Positions 31,444-43,221 of a DNA stretch of 64,000 bases are shown piece after piece. Source of the DNA: an uncultured bacterium (GTDB lineage Bacteria; Patescibacteriota; Gracilibacteria; Absconditabacterales; Absconditicoccaceae); assembly GCA_947168815.1 (NCBI GenBank), contig CAMVNG010000001.1, forward strand, positions 62,001 to 126,000, given 5' to 3'. The first letter of the stretch is position 1. Each line of letters opens with the position of its first letter. Below the pieces are notes generated by a model. It was not told the DNA's origin. It did not search any database and was given only the letters and a program-made list of their open reading frames with translations. The position numbers and the translations under genes were made by a program.

Positions 31444-33960
31444 ATGAAATATCATCTTCAGGTCTTAAAAAAATACCTTTCACTAGATGCAACTCCAGAA
31501 GATATTGCACAAAATCTCATACTTAAAACATGTGAAATTGAATGAATTGAAGAAAGAAAAATTCCTAAATCAATAGTTATCGGAAAAATTGAACAAGTTG
31601 AAAAGCATCCAGATGCTGATAAACTAAACGTTTGTCAGGTTAACTGTTGAGATAAATGAAAATATCAAATTATTTGTTGAGGTACTAACGTTGCTGTTGG
31701 ATTATACGTTCCAGTTGCTCTTGTATGAACACCATTCCCTGAAGCATGAATCACTATTGCAAAAAGAGCAATGAGAGGTATCGACTCTGAAGGAATGATT
31801 TGCTCTAAATGAGAATTACAAATTAATGAAGATAAAGACACCCATTGGATTTGGGACCTAGCACAAGATCTAGAAGATATTAGCGATACAGATTTATGAA
31901 CACCATTAACTGATAAATTTCCCTGGTTAGATAGTACAATTTTTGAAGTTGATAGTAAAAGTTTAACTAACAGACCTGATTTAACTGGACACTTTTGATT
32001 AGCAGTAGATTTAAACGCAATATATCCAGATAGTCAAAAGAAATTCAATGGTATTAAGAAATGGATGGAAGACTTCAGAGATACAAATATCTTAGAAGTT
32101 ATAAATAACTGAGAAAAAGTATTAGATCGTAAAGTTGAAGGACGTTCTAAAGGTGTTAACACTTATATAGCACTATGAATTAATAATGTAGAAATTAAAA
32201 AATCTGATTTTTTCTCTCGTTTACAGCTCATAGATTTCGGATCAAATCCAATAAACAATTGGGTAGACTTCTCAAATATATTCATGAATACTGTAGGACT
32301 TCCTATTCATACTTTTGATGCTGATAAAATTACATGAAATATCATAGTAAGAGATGCAGAAGATGGAGAAAAATTTACTGATCTATTCTGAAATGTGCAC
32401 GAACTAAAATCTACTGATGTTGTAATTTCAGATGAAAGTTGAAAAGCATTAGCTCTTGCAGGAGTTGTTTGAGGATTAGATAGCTGAATCACTGAAAATA
32501 CTAAAAATATTATTGTTGAACTTGCTAATTTCGATCCTGTTGCTGTAAGAAAGACTTGAACAAGACTTGGATTAAGAACTGATGCAGAACTAAGATTCGA
32601 AAAGAATATCTCACCTAGTTATTCACTTTATTGCTTACTATTATTCCTAGAAGAATTAAAATATTATGCTAAAGATTTAGGAAATTATGAATTATGAGGA
32701 ATTGCATCTTATGTATCAGATGAAGTTGACCCAATGAGAAAAAAGATTATCGAAACTCCTTGGAATGAAATGGAAAGCCTCATATTCGGAGAAAAACAAG
32801 AAAATTTCAAAGAAAAATCACAACAAATTCTAAGAAATTTAGGATTTGAAGTACAAGATAATAGCGTTTGTGTACCGTTACGAAGAGGTCCAGATGATAT
32901 GAACATCAAAGAAGATATCACAGAAGAAATTGCTAGAATATGGGGATATGATACAATTAAAAATCAACCTCTACTATCAGAAATTACTTCACAACCATAT
33001 AGTGATAGCGTATGACTTCTAAGAGAAGTAGAAGAAATGATGGTTGAACTCTTCAACTTTGATCAATTAGAAACTTATCCATGGGTAAGTAAGCAACAAG
33101 TTGAAGGATTAGGAAACAATGTAGAAGAGTTGTACACTCTACAAAATCCTCTTAATCCAGAGTTCCCATACTTAAGAGATACAATGCTCTATAATCTATT
33201 AAATATTTGTTCTAAAAGCAGTAAATTCTACAATTCATTCAAAATCTTTGATATTTGAAAAACTTGGAAAAAGAATAGAACAATATATTCACATAATCTA
33301 GATCAAAGATATGCTGAAAACCACTTTAGTGAAGAATTAAGTATTGGAGCTTGTTGGTATGAAAAATGAGCAAAGAATTGGAATGAAGATCCTCTTCTAT
33401 GAATGAAAAGCGTTATAAGTTCACTTCTAAATAAATTAGGTATTAAAGGAAAAATCTTTTTCGAAAAATCAGAATTTGCACATTTCCACCCTAAAAAACA
33501 AGCTAAAATCATATTAAGAAATTGACCTACTCCTCTAGAAATTGGTAGAATAGGATCTTTACATCCTTTTGTTCTCCAAAAGAATAAATTACCTGAAAGT
33601 GCTGAACTATGTACTTTTGAGCTCAATCTAGAAGCTCTTAAAGGATTAGTACATCAAGGAAGTAATGAAAAAGAATATGAAACATTCCAAGATCAAATTC
33701 TTCGAAGAGATTTATCTTTCATTGTTGATGCAAAAGAAGATTTCGGAAATATAATAACTGCACTTGAAAAAATGCAAGATATTCAAGAAGTTAAAGTATT
33801 TGATCTCTATCAAGGAGAAAATCTTTGAGATGGAAAAAAATCTATCTCAGTACAAATAAAAATTAAAGGTGATTGAAGTATGACAACAGAACTTATTAAC
33901 ACAATCATGCAGAACGCTATCAAGAAAGTAGAATCAACATGAGCACATTTAAGAGCATAA
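31444..33960 (+). CDS. pheT: Phenylalanyl-tRNA synthetase beta subunit
   Basis: 838 aa. Contains the N-terminal tRNA-binding EMAP-like domain (VIGKIEQVEKHPDADKLNVCQV, CGTNVAVGLYVPVAL), the B3/B4 editing region, the B5 domain (about residues 420-500) and the C-terminal FDX-ACB domain (LRRDLSFIVDAKEDFG). It pairs with PheS to charge tRNA-Phe. pheS is not adjacent, unlike the usual pheST operon, and must lie elsewhere in the genome. Confidence 0.93.
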
Positions 33961-34002
33961 ATTAAAAAGAATCAGATAATCATTAAAATATTTCACAAAT
34001 AA

Positions 34003-34029
34003 GACCTCTCATCATGAGAGGTTTTTCTT
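34003..34029 (+). terminator. Intrinsic terminator of pheT
   Basis: ACCTCTCAT-C-ATGAGAGGT perfect inverted repeat followed by TTTTTCTT. Confidence 0.8.
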
Positions 34030-34032
34030 AAT

Positions 34033-34064
34033 TAAAAAAAGAGTTATAGAACCCCATAACTCCT
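34033..34064 (-). terminator. Intrinsic terminator of the 34080-34550 cassette
   Basis: GGAGTTAT / ATAACTCT hairpin with a seven-T tail on the minus strand. Confidence 0.75.
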
Positions 34065-34079
34065 TTAAAACTAAGTGAC

Positions 34080-34550
34080 CTAACTTCCATTAGTAAGAAT
34101 AAATTCTTGAGACCAAAGCTCTTGTTTACTAACCTTTCGCTCAATTAAGAAGAAATCGATAACAAGAGCAACAGAAATAGCAGCCAATAAGTACATAACT
34201 ACAATTCCCAAGAGAGATAACTCACCCAATCCCCAAGCTTTTAATAACGAAAAGAATAATAGAACTACGATAACAGAAAGTTTCATATCGAAGATCCGTA
34301 TCCTTACAAATCGTTTCCACTGCCTCCATGCTTTATGCCTATAAACATACTCATCATCTGGAATATAGCCTCCAAAAGGAGATTTAACCCAATCTGGATA
34401 ATTATCTCTCAAATAAATACGAGAAAAGGTTAAAGCAAAGGAAAGTAAAACCAATAAAAACCAGGAGAAGAAAGAAGAGATACTAAAATTCCATCCAATA
34501 ATTGCTGAGAAGAACAGCAAAAATAGATAATGCTTTACATTTTTTTTCAT
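34080..34550 (-). CDS. TGA-free cassette gene: four-TM membrane protein
   Basis: 156 aa. Hydrophobic segments at about residues 8-24, 29-44, 91-108 and 112-133, with a basic, Trp/Tyr-rich loop between the pairs (YVYRHKAWRQWKRFVRIRI). No family recognised. All eight or so glycines are GGN, stop TAG. The promoter is less clear than for the other cassettes, and the gene lies 26 bp behind an SLH gene on the same strand, so it may also be read from upstream. It has its own terminator. Confidence 0.7.
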   Translation of the reverse strand: MKKNVKHYLFLLFFSAIIGWNFSISSFFSWFLLVLLSFALTFSRIYLRDNYPDWVKSPFGGYIPDDEYVYRHKAWRQWKRFVRIRIFDMKLSVIVVLLFFSLLKAWGLGELSLLGIVVMYLLAAISVALVIDFFLIERKVSKQELWSQEFILTNGS

Positions 34551-34575
34551 AAGTTTTTATTTTTATATTATTTTT

Positions 34576-35505
34576 TTATTTATTATTTTCAGAAGCTCTC
34601 TTTAACATAATCATAACATTACCTCTCATTTCTTTCTTTGAATCTGCATTTTCTATCTTAGACATAATCCCTTTCGATTTCAACATATTCAAATGATTTT
34701 TATAATAAGGTTCACCTCAATCATTTTTAGAACCCCAAATAGCTCTTGAAAGAATAGTTCAAAATTGGGCTCTCGTAACCTCTCATGATGGATTAAACTT
34801 AGATACTCATTGTCACATCAATCAAAGCTGACATGCTTGCTTAATATATGGAGCCAAATCAGAAGAAGATTTAACATCATCAAATGTACAAGATTTTGAA
34901 GAATCAGGTTTTAATCAAAGTACATCCTTAGAAAAAACAACGATCATCTTAGCCATTGCCTGCCTAGTCAAAGATCAATCCAAATTAGCTTTATCAATAG
35001 ATTGTGTAGTAATTGATTTTCAATAAGCCCAATTATATGCATCAATATATTCCTGAGAATAAGTAGTTAATTCCTTTAATCATGAATCATCTCAAAATAT
35101 TTTTATAATTGTTGATCATGAAATATTATCATCTGTAAATTCAGAAACAACAATTCTATAAGTTCATTTCTTTGAGATACTCAATTTATTTTCATAAAGT
35201 ACTACTCATTTATCTTGCAAACCCATATTTCACCATCAAGAATCAGGAACCTTAGCCTCACTAGACTGCAAAAGTTTTCAATCAAGATTTTCAACCCAAA
35301 TAGAAAAATTTCATTCATAATTATTCATCACTTTTCACTTCTTTTGTGCGGTTATTTTCAAACTTACAAATTGATTTTCCTCCGCCTTATCAGGAGTTAC
35401 TTCAACAAGAAATGTATCTGGATAAAAATCACTATAAGAAGCATGAACCCCTAAAGAAAAGACCAATCAAACTAAGAAACCTCAAAGAATAAGAAATTTT
35501 TTCAT
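34576..35505 (-). CDS. SLH-domain surface protein with an N-terminal Ig-like region
   Basis: 309 aa in code 25. Signal peptide (MKKFLILGGFLVGLVFSLGVHA), then a beta-rich domain (about residues 30-145; VEVTPDKAEENQFVSLKITA ... KGTYRIVVSEF). SLH-type repeats follow: YIDAYNWAYGKSITT, LTRQAMAKMIVVFS, then FDDVKSSSDLAPYIKQACQL, MGQGVSKFNPSGEVTRAQFG. Predicted to be exported and attached to the cell surface. It is 20 nt behind a 57-aa gene and, further up, mutL. Confidence 0.8.
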
Positions 35506-35525
35506 TTTTATATTAAAGATAAAAT

Positions 35526-35699
35526 CTAATTTACAATTACATCTTCTTCATATCATTCAACTTCATCATCCTCATCTCATACAATTCCTTTATACATAGC
35601 ACTAGCAAAAAATCTTTTTTGCTCTGCTATTCTTCTCTCTACAGTCTTACGATTTGTCGCTTTTTCTGCTTCTCTAATTGCATATTCTTCTTCTCACAT
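35526..35699 (-). CDS. Small acidic hypothetical protein (57 aa)
   Basis: Starts ATG-TGA (Met-Gly) at 35699, stop TAG. The first half is a charged helix (AIREAEKATNRKTVERRIAE) and the tail is very acidic (DEDDEVEGYEEDV). No family recognised. Support comes from its fit between mutL (gap 23 nt) and the SLH gene (gap 20 nt) in the same direction, and from two further TGA-Gly codons. Confidence 0.55.
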
Positions 35700-35722
35700 T
35701 ATCCCCAAAAAACAATATAAAA

Positions 35723-37573
35723 CTATCTATCAAAAAGCTTATCAATATCTCACTTTCACATTTTAATAAAAAATGGTCTTCAATGTTGGCAAACAAACAT
35801 TCATGGTATATGTTCAAATCAATCTTTTACTAATTGTTGCATTTGAAGATAAGAAAGTTTATGTCATGCTTTAATTGAACCTTTACAAGCTTTAGTTGCA
35901 TATATTCAATCTAAAAGATGTTCGAAAGTAATTTTTTCCAAATAAAGAACATGATTTAACAACAATTGCATATCAACAGGATACTGAACAAAAACCTTAG
36001 GAATTGAATAAATTACAACAACAGAGTCAGAAAGCATTGAAATTTCAAATCAAAGAGCATTCAATTCCTCAATTTTCTCAGAAAGATTAGGTATTTGAGT
36101 TATCTCAAATTTCAAAGGCTGTAAAAGATTCTCAGGAGTATAATCTTGAGATAATTTCATCTTTTCAAAAGCAATTCTCTCGGCCAAAGCATGTTGATCA
36201 ATCCAATACAAAGCAGTATCTGATTGTAAAACTATGTATGAATTCCAAGCTTGTCAAAGTATCTGATATTCTCATATATCAGGATGAAAAAGAAATTCTT
36301 CCTGTGGCTGAGTTTGTTGATCAAAAGATCAAAATTGAGAAATCTGAGCTTTAGGAGTATCAAAACCCAACATTGATTGTTGAACTTTTCTTGATTCACT
36401 TTGTTCTCACAAACTAACAGCATCAAACATACTTGTAAAATCAGGTTTTCATGAAGATGTTTTTTGAAAAGGCTGAGACATTCAAGAAGCACTCGATTCT
36501 CCTCTATCTCACCACGCTGAAGAGAATGAAGCATCACTCTGCTTTTCTTGATTCTTAAAAAACTCAACACCAGCTGCTCAAATCTTATGTTTTCATAAAG
36601 TTTCTTGCACACCATCATGAACAAACTGATAAACTTTTTGAGAATCAGAAAACTTAACTTCAAGCTTTCATGGATGAACATTCACATCAACACTTGAAGG
36701 ATCAACTTCAAGCATAATAATAGCCATAGGATATTCTCAAGGTGCAATCTGTCTAGAATAAGCATCTAAAAGAGCTCTTCTAACTACTCTATCCTGAACT
36801 GGACGTGCATTAACATAAATTTTAATATTCTCAGCTGATCAAAAACGAAGTGAAGAATCAGATAGAATTCCTGCCATACTTATTCACTCATCCTTCTGTG
36901 AAAATGTAATAAGTTTTTCTCCCCAATCCTTTTTATATAAATCCAAAATCCTAGGCTGAAGTTCATCAACAGGTTTAAGATCAAAAATAACCTTATCATT
37001 TTTCTTTAAAACAAAAGCTTTATCATAATGGAACAAAGCAACATCAAGAAAATAATTATAACAATAATAAAATTCAGTTTGAGAAGACCTCAAAAATTTT
37101 AATCTTGCAGGAACATTATAAAAAAGATCCTCAACAGTAATTAAAGTACCGTGATTAAAAGGAACTCCCATATGTCTTATAACATTTTCATTTCATCTTC
37201 TAACAAGCTTTGTTCATATCTCTGCATACTGAGTCTTCGTCAAGACAGTTATCTTACTAACTTCAGCAATACTTGCTAAAGCTTCTCAACGGAATCAATA
37301 TGATTCTAAAGAATAAAGATCTTTTTCCGTAGCTATTTTAGACGTTGCATATCTTTCTAACAATAAATCCATATCAGAAAGTTCAATTCACGAACCATCA
37401 TCCTGTACTGATAAAAAAGTTTTTCATCAATCATTAATATTTATTTCAATTTTTGTCGCTCAAGCATCTAATGAATTCTCTACCAATTCTTTCAACAAAG
37501 AAGCAGGCCTTTGTACTATTTCTCAAGCTTTTAATCTATTGATTACAAAATCCGGAAGCTTATGAATTCACAT
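35723..37573 (-). CDS. mutL: DNA mismatch repair protein MutL
   Basis: 616 aa. N-terminal GHKL ATPase: IVQRPASLLKELVENSLDAG, SVQDDGSGIE, YGFRGEALASI and the FYNVPARLKFL segment; MLEVDPSSVDVNVHPGKLEV closes that domain. A Ser/Gln-rich linker precedes the C-terminal domain, which contains DQHALAERIAFE. This fits the DQHA(X)2E(X)4E endonuclease motif, so this MutL probably nicks DNA. The second codon is TGA (Gly). Stop TAG. Confidence 0.93.
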
Positions 37574-37679
37574 GAAAATAAAGAACTGGAGATAAAACTG
37601 AACTTGCTTTTTTCAGCATAAAAACTATAGAAGAGTTATATAAAGTTTGAATTTTATATCAAGCAATTTTGATTCATTA

Positions 37680-38081
37680 ATGGCTATACGAGAACAAATA
37701 AAATCATTTGTTAAAGCATACTGAACCCTATTAAAATGGGGATTTTTTATTACATCCCTCGTTTTAATGCTAATGGCCATACAAATCTACATGAATTATA
37801 TTACAATTATAGAAAATACAGAAACGATAAAGAACCAAAACAACAGAGTACAAGAAGAAATTGCATATATCAACAATTTTCAAATGCAATATCTTGATTC
37901 AAGTCACGCAAAATTTTTCCTATCACACGAAAATAATATTCTAAAAGAATGAGAAACTGTAATCGCATTTAAATGAATTGAAAAAGAAATAGCGCCTGAA
38001 GATATCAGTTCTCAAGAGCAACCAAGTCCTCGAGACGAATGGAAAGAATATTTCAATGAAAAACGAGAAAAAGCGCATTAA
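37680..38081 (+). CDS. FtsB/DivIC-like septum formation initiator protein
   Basis: 133 aa. One membrane helix (about residues 18-40) is followed by a coiled coil (IIENTETIKNQNNRVQEEIA) and a short region FFLSHENNILKEGETVIAFK. The last is like the C-terminal part of bacterial FtsB-type proteins, which bridge FtsL/FtsQ in the divisome. The acidic tail is variable. Start at 37680, divergent from mutL. First of a run of forward genes ending with adk. Confidence 0.65.
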
Positions 38082-38145
38082 ATTTTGATTTTTTTGTCAT
38101 TTTCAGATATAATTAGATACAGATATTTTATCTTTACACTATGCT

Positions 38146-38646
38146 ATGCTAAAATATATTGTATCATTTTTAGGTATTATTATCTTCTCAATTTGAGGAC
38201 TTACTTTTGGAAATAATCTAGATGCATTATGACCAACAAAAAACCTCAATAAAATATTAACTGAATCTGACACTAAGATCATTCCTCCACAAGATGCCGA
38301 TCCAATGAGAGACTGAGTTTATCGTGGTGTTGTATGAACAGAAAAAAAAGTCGTTATATGAATTTCAGAATCTGGGAAAAAGATTGATGATCATGAAGAC
38401 GCAACAAAAAGAACTGTAGAAACAATACAAAGACTCATTAACTGGGCTCTTTGATTATTAGCATTAGCTGCAATGTTAGTTGTCATTTTCGGTGGAATAC
38501 AAATGCTTACTGCTGCATGAGATGATTGAAAATTTAAAAATTGAAAAAAAGCCATTAAAAAAGCATCAATTGGTATCATATGAGTTGCTCTTAGTTGGAT
38601 TATTGTAAGCTTCATATTCTGGCTAGTAGAAACATTTATCGAATAA
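38146..38646 (+). CDS. VirB2/TrbC-like pilin 1
   Basis: 166 aa in code 25. An N-terminal signal segment and about 70 extracytoplasmic residues are followed by two membrane helices, with the turn AAGDDGKFKNGKKAIKKASIG between them. That arrangement is typical of the pilin/TrbC-like proteins common in CPR genomes. The ATG at 38146 is chosen because the one at 38141 meets TAA after three codons. It is followed by a similar gene and a TraC-like gene. Confidence 0.65.
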
Positions 38647-38669
38647 TAATTTTACTTAACAAATAAAAA

Positions 38670-39242
38670 ATGAAAAAATTGTTAAAGAGAATAACAGTGC
38701 TTTCCATCTTACTTATCTCAATGATAGGATTAAATATTTATGCTTTCTGATGAGAGAATAAATTCTATTATACAGATGGACCAAGTGTGAAAGATAATGA
38801 GAAATTAGAAACTGATTATTGAAAATTAATTAAAGATGATGCTGTTTGAGCAGAAGGATGAGAATGAACGAGTACTGACCAATCAAAAAGTCTTTTAGTT
38901 AGATCTCTAGATGTTTTTAAACTTAATTCAACAGTAAAAAGTTGAAGATATAAATGAGTTCAAAAAGCGTTATATTATGCACAATTTCTAATTAATTACG
39001 CATTAAGCTTTGTTGCATTTATAGCACTTTGTCTCCTTATGTATAGTTTCTATGCAGTTATCATATGAGACGAAAAACAAATTGATAAAGCAAAATCATA
39101 TCTAAAAGGAATTGCTATAGCAATCATTGTAATGTCCCTAGCTTGGTTTATAGTGTCATTAATATTCCGAATATATGATGATATTGCAGAAAACAACTCC
39201 GCAACTTGACCAAGCCAATCAGTTATAATGCAACAACCATAA
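38670..39242 (+). CDS. VirB2/TrbC-like pilin 2
   Basis: 190 aa. Same architecture as the preceding gene: signal segment, an about 70-residue hydrophilic region rich in TGA-glycine, then two membrane helices with a basic turn (GDEKQIDKAKSYLKGIAIAI). The N-terminal regions are not obviously similar to each other. Probably encodes a membrane or pilus subunit of the same apparatus; 23 nt behind pilin 1. Confidence 0.6.
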
Positions 39243-39270
39243 TTACTTTAACCATAGATAAAAACAAATA

Positions 39271-39975
39271 ATGCTCTTCAAAAATTTAGAAAATAACAAT
39301 ATTCAAAAAGGAAAACAAGAGTCTCAATTCAATACTGAGAACATGCTTCCTATTTCTGAAATTAAAGATTGATTTGTTATTCTCAAAGACTGATGAATTA
39401 GAGCAATCTTAAAAGCAGAAGGTATAAACCTCGACCTCAAAAACTTTGATGAAATACAAACAATCTTGGAACAATATAAAAGATTCTTAAACGGATTAGA
39501 ATTTCCTCTTCAATTTCTAGTACGTAATACCTATCTTGATTTAAGAGAATATCTTTGATATGTGCAAAATAATATCGCAAAATTAGATCCAGGAGCATTA
39601 AAAAAACAAGGAAATAGTTATGCAGAATTCCTAGAAAATATTAATATGAAACAATGATTAATATTTGTAAAAGAGTTCTATGTTACAATTCCTTACTATG
39701 AAGATGAACAAGATTCATCTCAAGTTAAAAAACCATGGTGGAGTAAATTCATGGATACCTTAAATAGCAAAGACGATATAGAAAGCATCGTTTCTAGATA
39801 TAGAAATTTTGTAAAAGGACAAAAAATGTTAAACACTAGAATTTCACTTGTACAAGAAGGATTATCAAGTTTATGAGTGAGAACAGAACTATTAAATACT
39901 AAAGATGTTATCTCTCTACTCTTTTCTATGTACAATCCTCTACTTGATTCAACACAATGAGATTATAAAGAATAA
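39271..39975 (+). CDS. TraC-like type IV secretion protein, N-terminal domain only
   Basis: 234 aa. LPISEIKDGFVILKDGGIRA, the segment EIQTILEQYKRFLNGLEFPL and the QFLVRNTYLDL stretch match the N-terminal domain of TraC/VirB4-type proteins. No Walker A or B follows, so the ATPase half is not part of this polypeptide; in CPR genomes it is often a separate gene. It ends the pilin gene run, 24 nt before adk. Confidence 0.65.
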
Positions 39976-39998
39976 TAGTTTAAATATTAAACATAAAC

Positions 39999-40646
39999 AT
40001 GAAAGACGTGATATTGGCATGAATTCAAGGATGCTGAAAATGAGCACAATCTAAAAAATTACTAGAATGTTACTGAGATAAATTTGCATATTTTGAAACA
40101 GGTAATGTTCTCAGAGCACTAATGAGTAATGACAATGCCATATGAGCCTATTTAAAAGACATTGTAAATTCATGACGTCTAGTACCTGATGAAATAATCG
40201 TTGAACTCTTTAGAGTTTTTTTAGAAACAGTAGGAAAAGGGAAAGCAATACTCTGTGATGGTAACCTTAGAAAAATAGGACAAACAAAAGGAATTCTAAA
40301 TGCAATGATTGAGAAAAAAAGAGATCCTATAGTAATACAACTAGAAATACCAGAAGAAGAAGTATATAGAAGAGTAGAAAGTCGTAAAACTTGTAAAAAA
40401 TGCTGAAAAATATATTCAAATCTAACAGATTGAAACATTACTACCTGTAAAGCATGTTGATGAGAACTCTATGTACGTGACGATGATGCAGATTTAGAAG
40501 CAATTAAAACAAGGATTGAAGAATACAAAAAAGAAACAGTGCCTGCTCTTGAATACGTCGAAAGTCTATGACACTTAGTAAAACTTGATTGAATGAAACC
40601 TATTGATGAAATATTTGAAGAAATTAAAGAACTAATTAAAAACTAA
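39999..40646 (+). CDS. adk: Adenylate kinase with zinc-binding lid
   Basis: 215 aa. P-loop region AGIQGCGKGAQSKK, AMP-binding YFETGNVLRALMS and LCDGNLR (usual DGFPR), and a long lid with two CxxC pairs (TCKKCGKIYSN ... TCKACGGELY), i.e. the zinc form. The P-loop is unusual: QGCGKGAQ where most Adk have PGAGKGTQ. It interconverts AMP, ADP and ATP. Its last four bases overlap the end of rlmH on the other strand. Confidence 0.87.
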
Positions 40647-41092
40647 TAATGATATTTCTTTCAAATCCAAATCGTTGATACTCTATATAACTGCTCAACT
40701 AATGTTAATTTAGCTAATCAATGAGGAAGCGTAATAGCACCAAATGAAATCTCCTTAATAGAAGGGATTTCTTTTTTTATTTTTTCCTCATCAACTCAAT
40801 AAGGTCAACCTATAATGAATACAGAATCTTTTTGCTTCAAAACCTTTGCTAATTCAAGAGTATCATACAATTTCCCTTCCTTAATTAAAAGAAATTTCTG
40901 ATAATCAGAATACTTCTTTTTAAGGATATCTATGATACTTTCAGTCTCTTTTTCAATAACAAGAGAATGATTATCAGCTTTATATGGTTTCAAATTTTCA
41001 ATCTTTATATCCTTACCTAACCTTTTAACATATTCTTGAATAGCTGAAGAAAAATGTTTATCAGAATCTGAAATTGATAAAATAACAAACAT
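40643..41092 (-). CDS. rlmH: 23S rRNA pseudouridine-1915 N3-methyltransferase RlmH
   Basis: 149 aa in code 25, usual length, stop TAG. SPOUT fold: DSVFIIGGPYGVDEEKIKKE (SAM-binding knot) and the C-terminal LPHGLAKLTLVEQLYRVSTI followed by KKYHY, the RlmH signature. It methylates pseudouridine 1915 in helix 69 of the large-subunit rRNA. It follows obg by 5 nt, which makes a small ribosome-maturation operon. Confidence 0.9.
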
Positions 41093-41097
41093 AACAA

Positions 41098-42588
41098 TTA
41101 GTATAAAATATATTTATCATCTAAACCTTCATAATAGCTCTTAATTCTTAAGATATCCCCTTTCATAATTCATTCATCCTCATAAATTGCCAAGAATCAT
41201 TTAGATTGCATTTGATTCCAATAATACTGCTCTGCTTGATCATTTCACCAAGGAATAGTAAATGTTAGCTTACAAATCTCAGGATTTTGAATATACCAAA
41301 CCTTTGCAAATCTTGATTCAAGCTCCTCAATATATCAATCCTCAATAAGATGTGGCTTCTCCTCTTCTGTAACCTCGGTTATCATCATCTGCGCCTCTTC
41401 ATCTTCCTCAAATTCAATATCTTGACTAATCATTTCAGGATAATATCAAGAATCTTCAGTCTTCTGCAATAATTCAGCAAACTTTCTTAAAAGTTCACCA
41501 ACTCAATGATAGGTTCAAGCTGAAGTAACAAAAGTATTATTCTCTAAAGCTTTATCTGATAACTTTCAGTATTTTCTAGAAGACAAAAACTCATTAAGAC
41601 TTTTAAACAACGTCTTTTTATATTCTTTTAAAATCTCCTCATCATTCAAAAGATCCCATTTATTTAAGACAATAAGTATTTTTTTACTTAAAAGCACTTC
41701 ATCATTCTTTTCTACTTCAAAAACTATAAATCAATTTTCTTCTCTAAAAATATAATTCAAATCATCCTCTTCTCAAAACTTAATTTTCAAATATGATACA
41801 ATCTCCTCAAAAAGCTCAATTGTCTCATGAATACCCTGTTCAAATCTTGATAAATCAGCAACGAAAGCAAAAACTTTAGCTTTCAAAACATGTCTAAGAA
41901 AAGCATTTCAAAGTCATTTTCCTTCACTGGCTCCTTCAATTAATCATGGTATATCAATTACATTAAAACGAAAATCTCAAACTGAAACAGATCCAAGATT
42001 AGGAACCAAAGTAGTAAAAGGATAATCTGCAACTTTAGCTTTTACATCAGCCATACAGTTAATAAGAGAAGATTTTCAAACACTTGGACTACCTATTAAA
42101 CCCACATCAGCTAAAAGCTGCAACTCCAAAGTAACTTCTTTTTTTTGCCCAGGCTCTCATAGAAGATAAAAATTAGGATATTGATTTACAGAATCTTTAA
42201 AATGAATGTTTCAATATCATCCTTCTCATCACTTAAGGATTTCAATCTTTTCATTATCTTTCTCTAACTGAGCTATAAGTTTTCAAGATTCTTTATCTTT
42301 AATCATAGTTCAAATAGGAACAACTAATTCCAAATTTTCTCAATGAGCACCATATTGATCTTTAGTTCTTCAAGGCTCTCATGGTTTAGCCTTAAAATGT
42401 TTTTTAAATTTATAATCAATTAATGTATTTTCATCCTTTGAAGCAACAAAAAAAACAGAACCTCAATCTCATCAATCTCATCAAGATGGTCATCAAAATG
42501 GAATTCAGCTTTCTCTTCTTCAAGATGCTATTCAATCTCATCATTTTCAAGATTCTATCGTAATGCTTACTTCATCATAAAATTGCAT
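41098..42588 (-). CDS. obgE: GTPase Obg
   Basis: 496 aa. The glycine-rich Obg fold fills residues 1-160, then the G domain: [49 protein letters not shown] and LNKWD. A roughly 140-residue C-terminal extension ends the protein. The N-terminal fold is exceptionally dense in TGA: between codons 16 and 44 about 14 glycines are TGA and one is GGT. Obg binds the 50S subunit and acts in ribosome maturation and stress control. Confidence 0.92.
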
Positions 42589-42771
42589 AAAACTTTTTTG
42601 AAAGAATAAATTACAATAATTATAGTACTATACGTAAAATATACAAATTCCACGAGAGAAATCAAAATATTAATACACAGCATATCTTTACATTTTATAA
42701 AAAATATTAATTATATTGAAAATTAAACTAACATTCTTATAAACAAGGTATCAAATACAAAACCCTTTAAT

Positions 42772-43158
42772 ATGAAAAAGATCAGATTAATTGCAGTTGC
42801 ACTATTCATTTGCTCAGCAATAAATGGTGCTGTTTACTATTACACCCCAATGGGAATCAACATCATGTTGATGACAATTGTTCTAGCTGTTTGTATTCTC
42901 CTGCTGTTTCTGCATTGGAGTATTACAAAGAACTGGGAGAAGCCTAAAGATCCTTGGACAAGCGAAATGACCTGGTTTAAAGTGTCAGCCTGGCTCGCGG
43001 CATTCGTATTAGTGCTATTCATATCAATTGCACTTATATACAGCAAATCATCCGAAATTTCATGCAATGTCTCAGGATATATAGTTGCGGCAACAACCTG
43101 GCTCATAACCTCTGTGGTAGGAGCAATAACAGAACGCAAGTATACTTGCGCTCTATAA
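42772..43158 (+). CDS. TGA-free cassette gene: four-TM small membrane protein
   Basis: 128 aa with hydrophobic segments at about residues 5-22, 26-46, 65-85 and 98-118. No family recognised. The four glycines are GGT or GGA, stop TAA. CTG, GCG and GGC-type codons are more frequent than in the flanking native genes. A TTGAAA-N16-TATAAA promoter lies about 40-70 bp upstream and a dedicated terminator at 43182-43216 makes it a self-contained unit between obg and fusA. Confidence 0.7.
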   Translation: MKKIRLIAVALFICSAINGAVYYYTPMGINIMLMTIVLAVCILLLFLHWSITKNWEKPKDPWTSEMTWFKVSAWLAAFVLVLFISIALIYSKSSEISCNVSGYIVAATTWLITSVVGAITERKYTCAL

Positions 43159-43181
43159 AAAAACAAACTACCATTATCAAT

Positions 43182-43216
43182 ACTCAGTCACTCAAATAGA
43201 GTAACTGAGTTTTTTG
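43182..43216 (+). terminator. Intrinsic terminator of the 42772-43158 cassette
   Basis: CTCAGT-ACTC / GAGT-ACTGAG hairpin followed by six T's. Confidence 0.8.
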
Positions 43217-43221
43217 AATAA

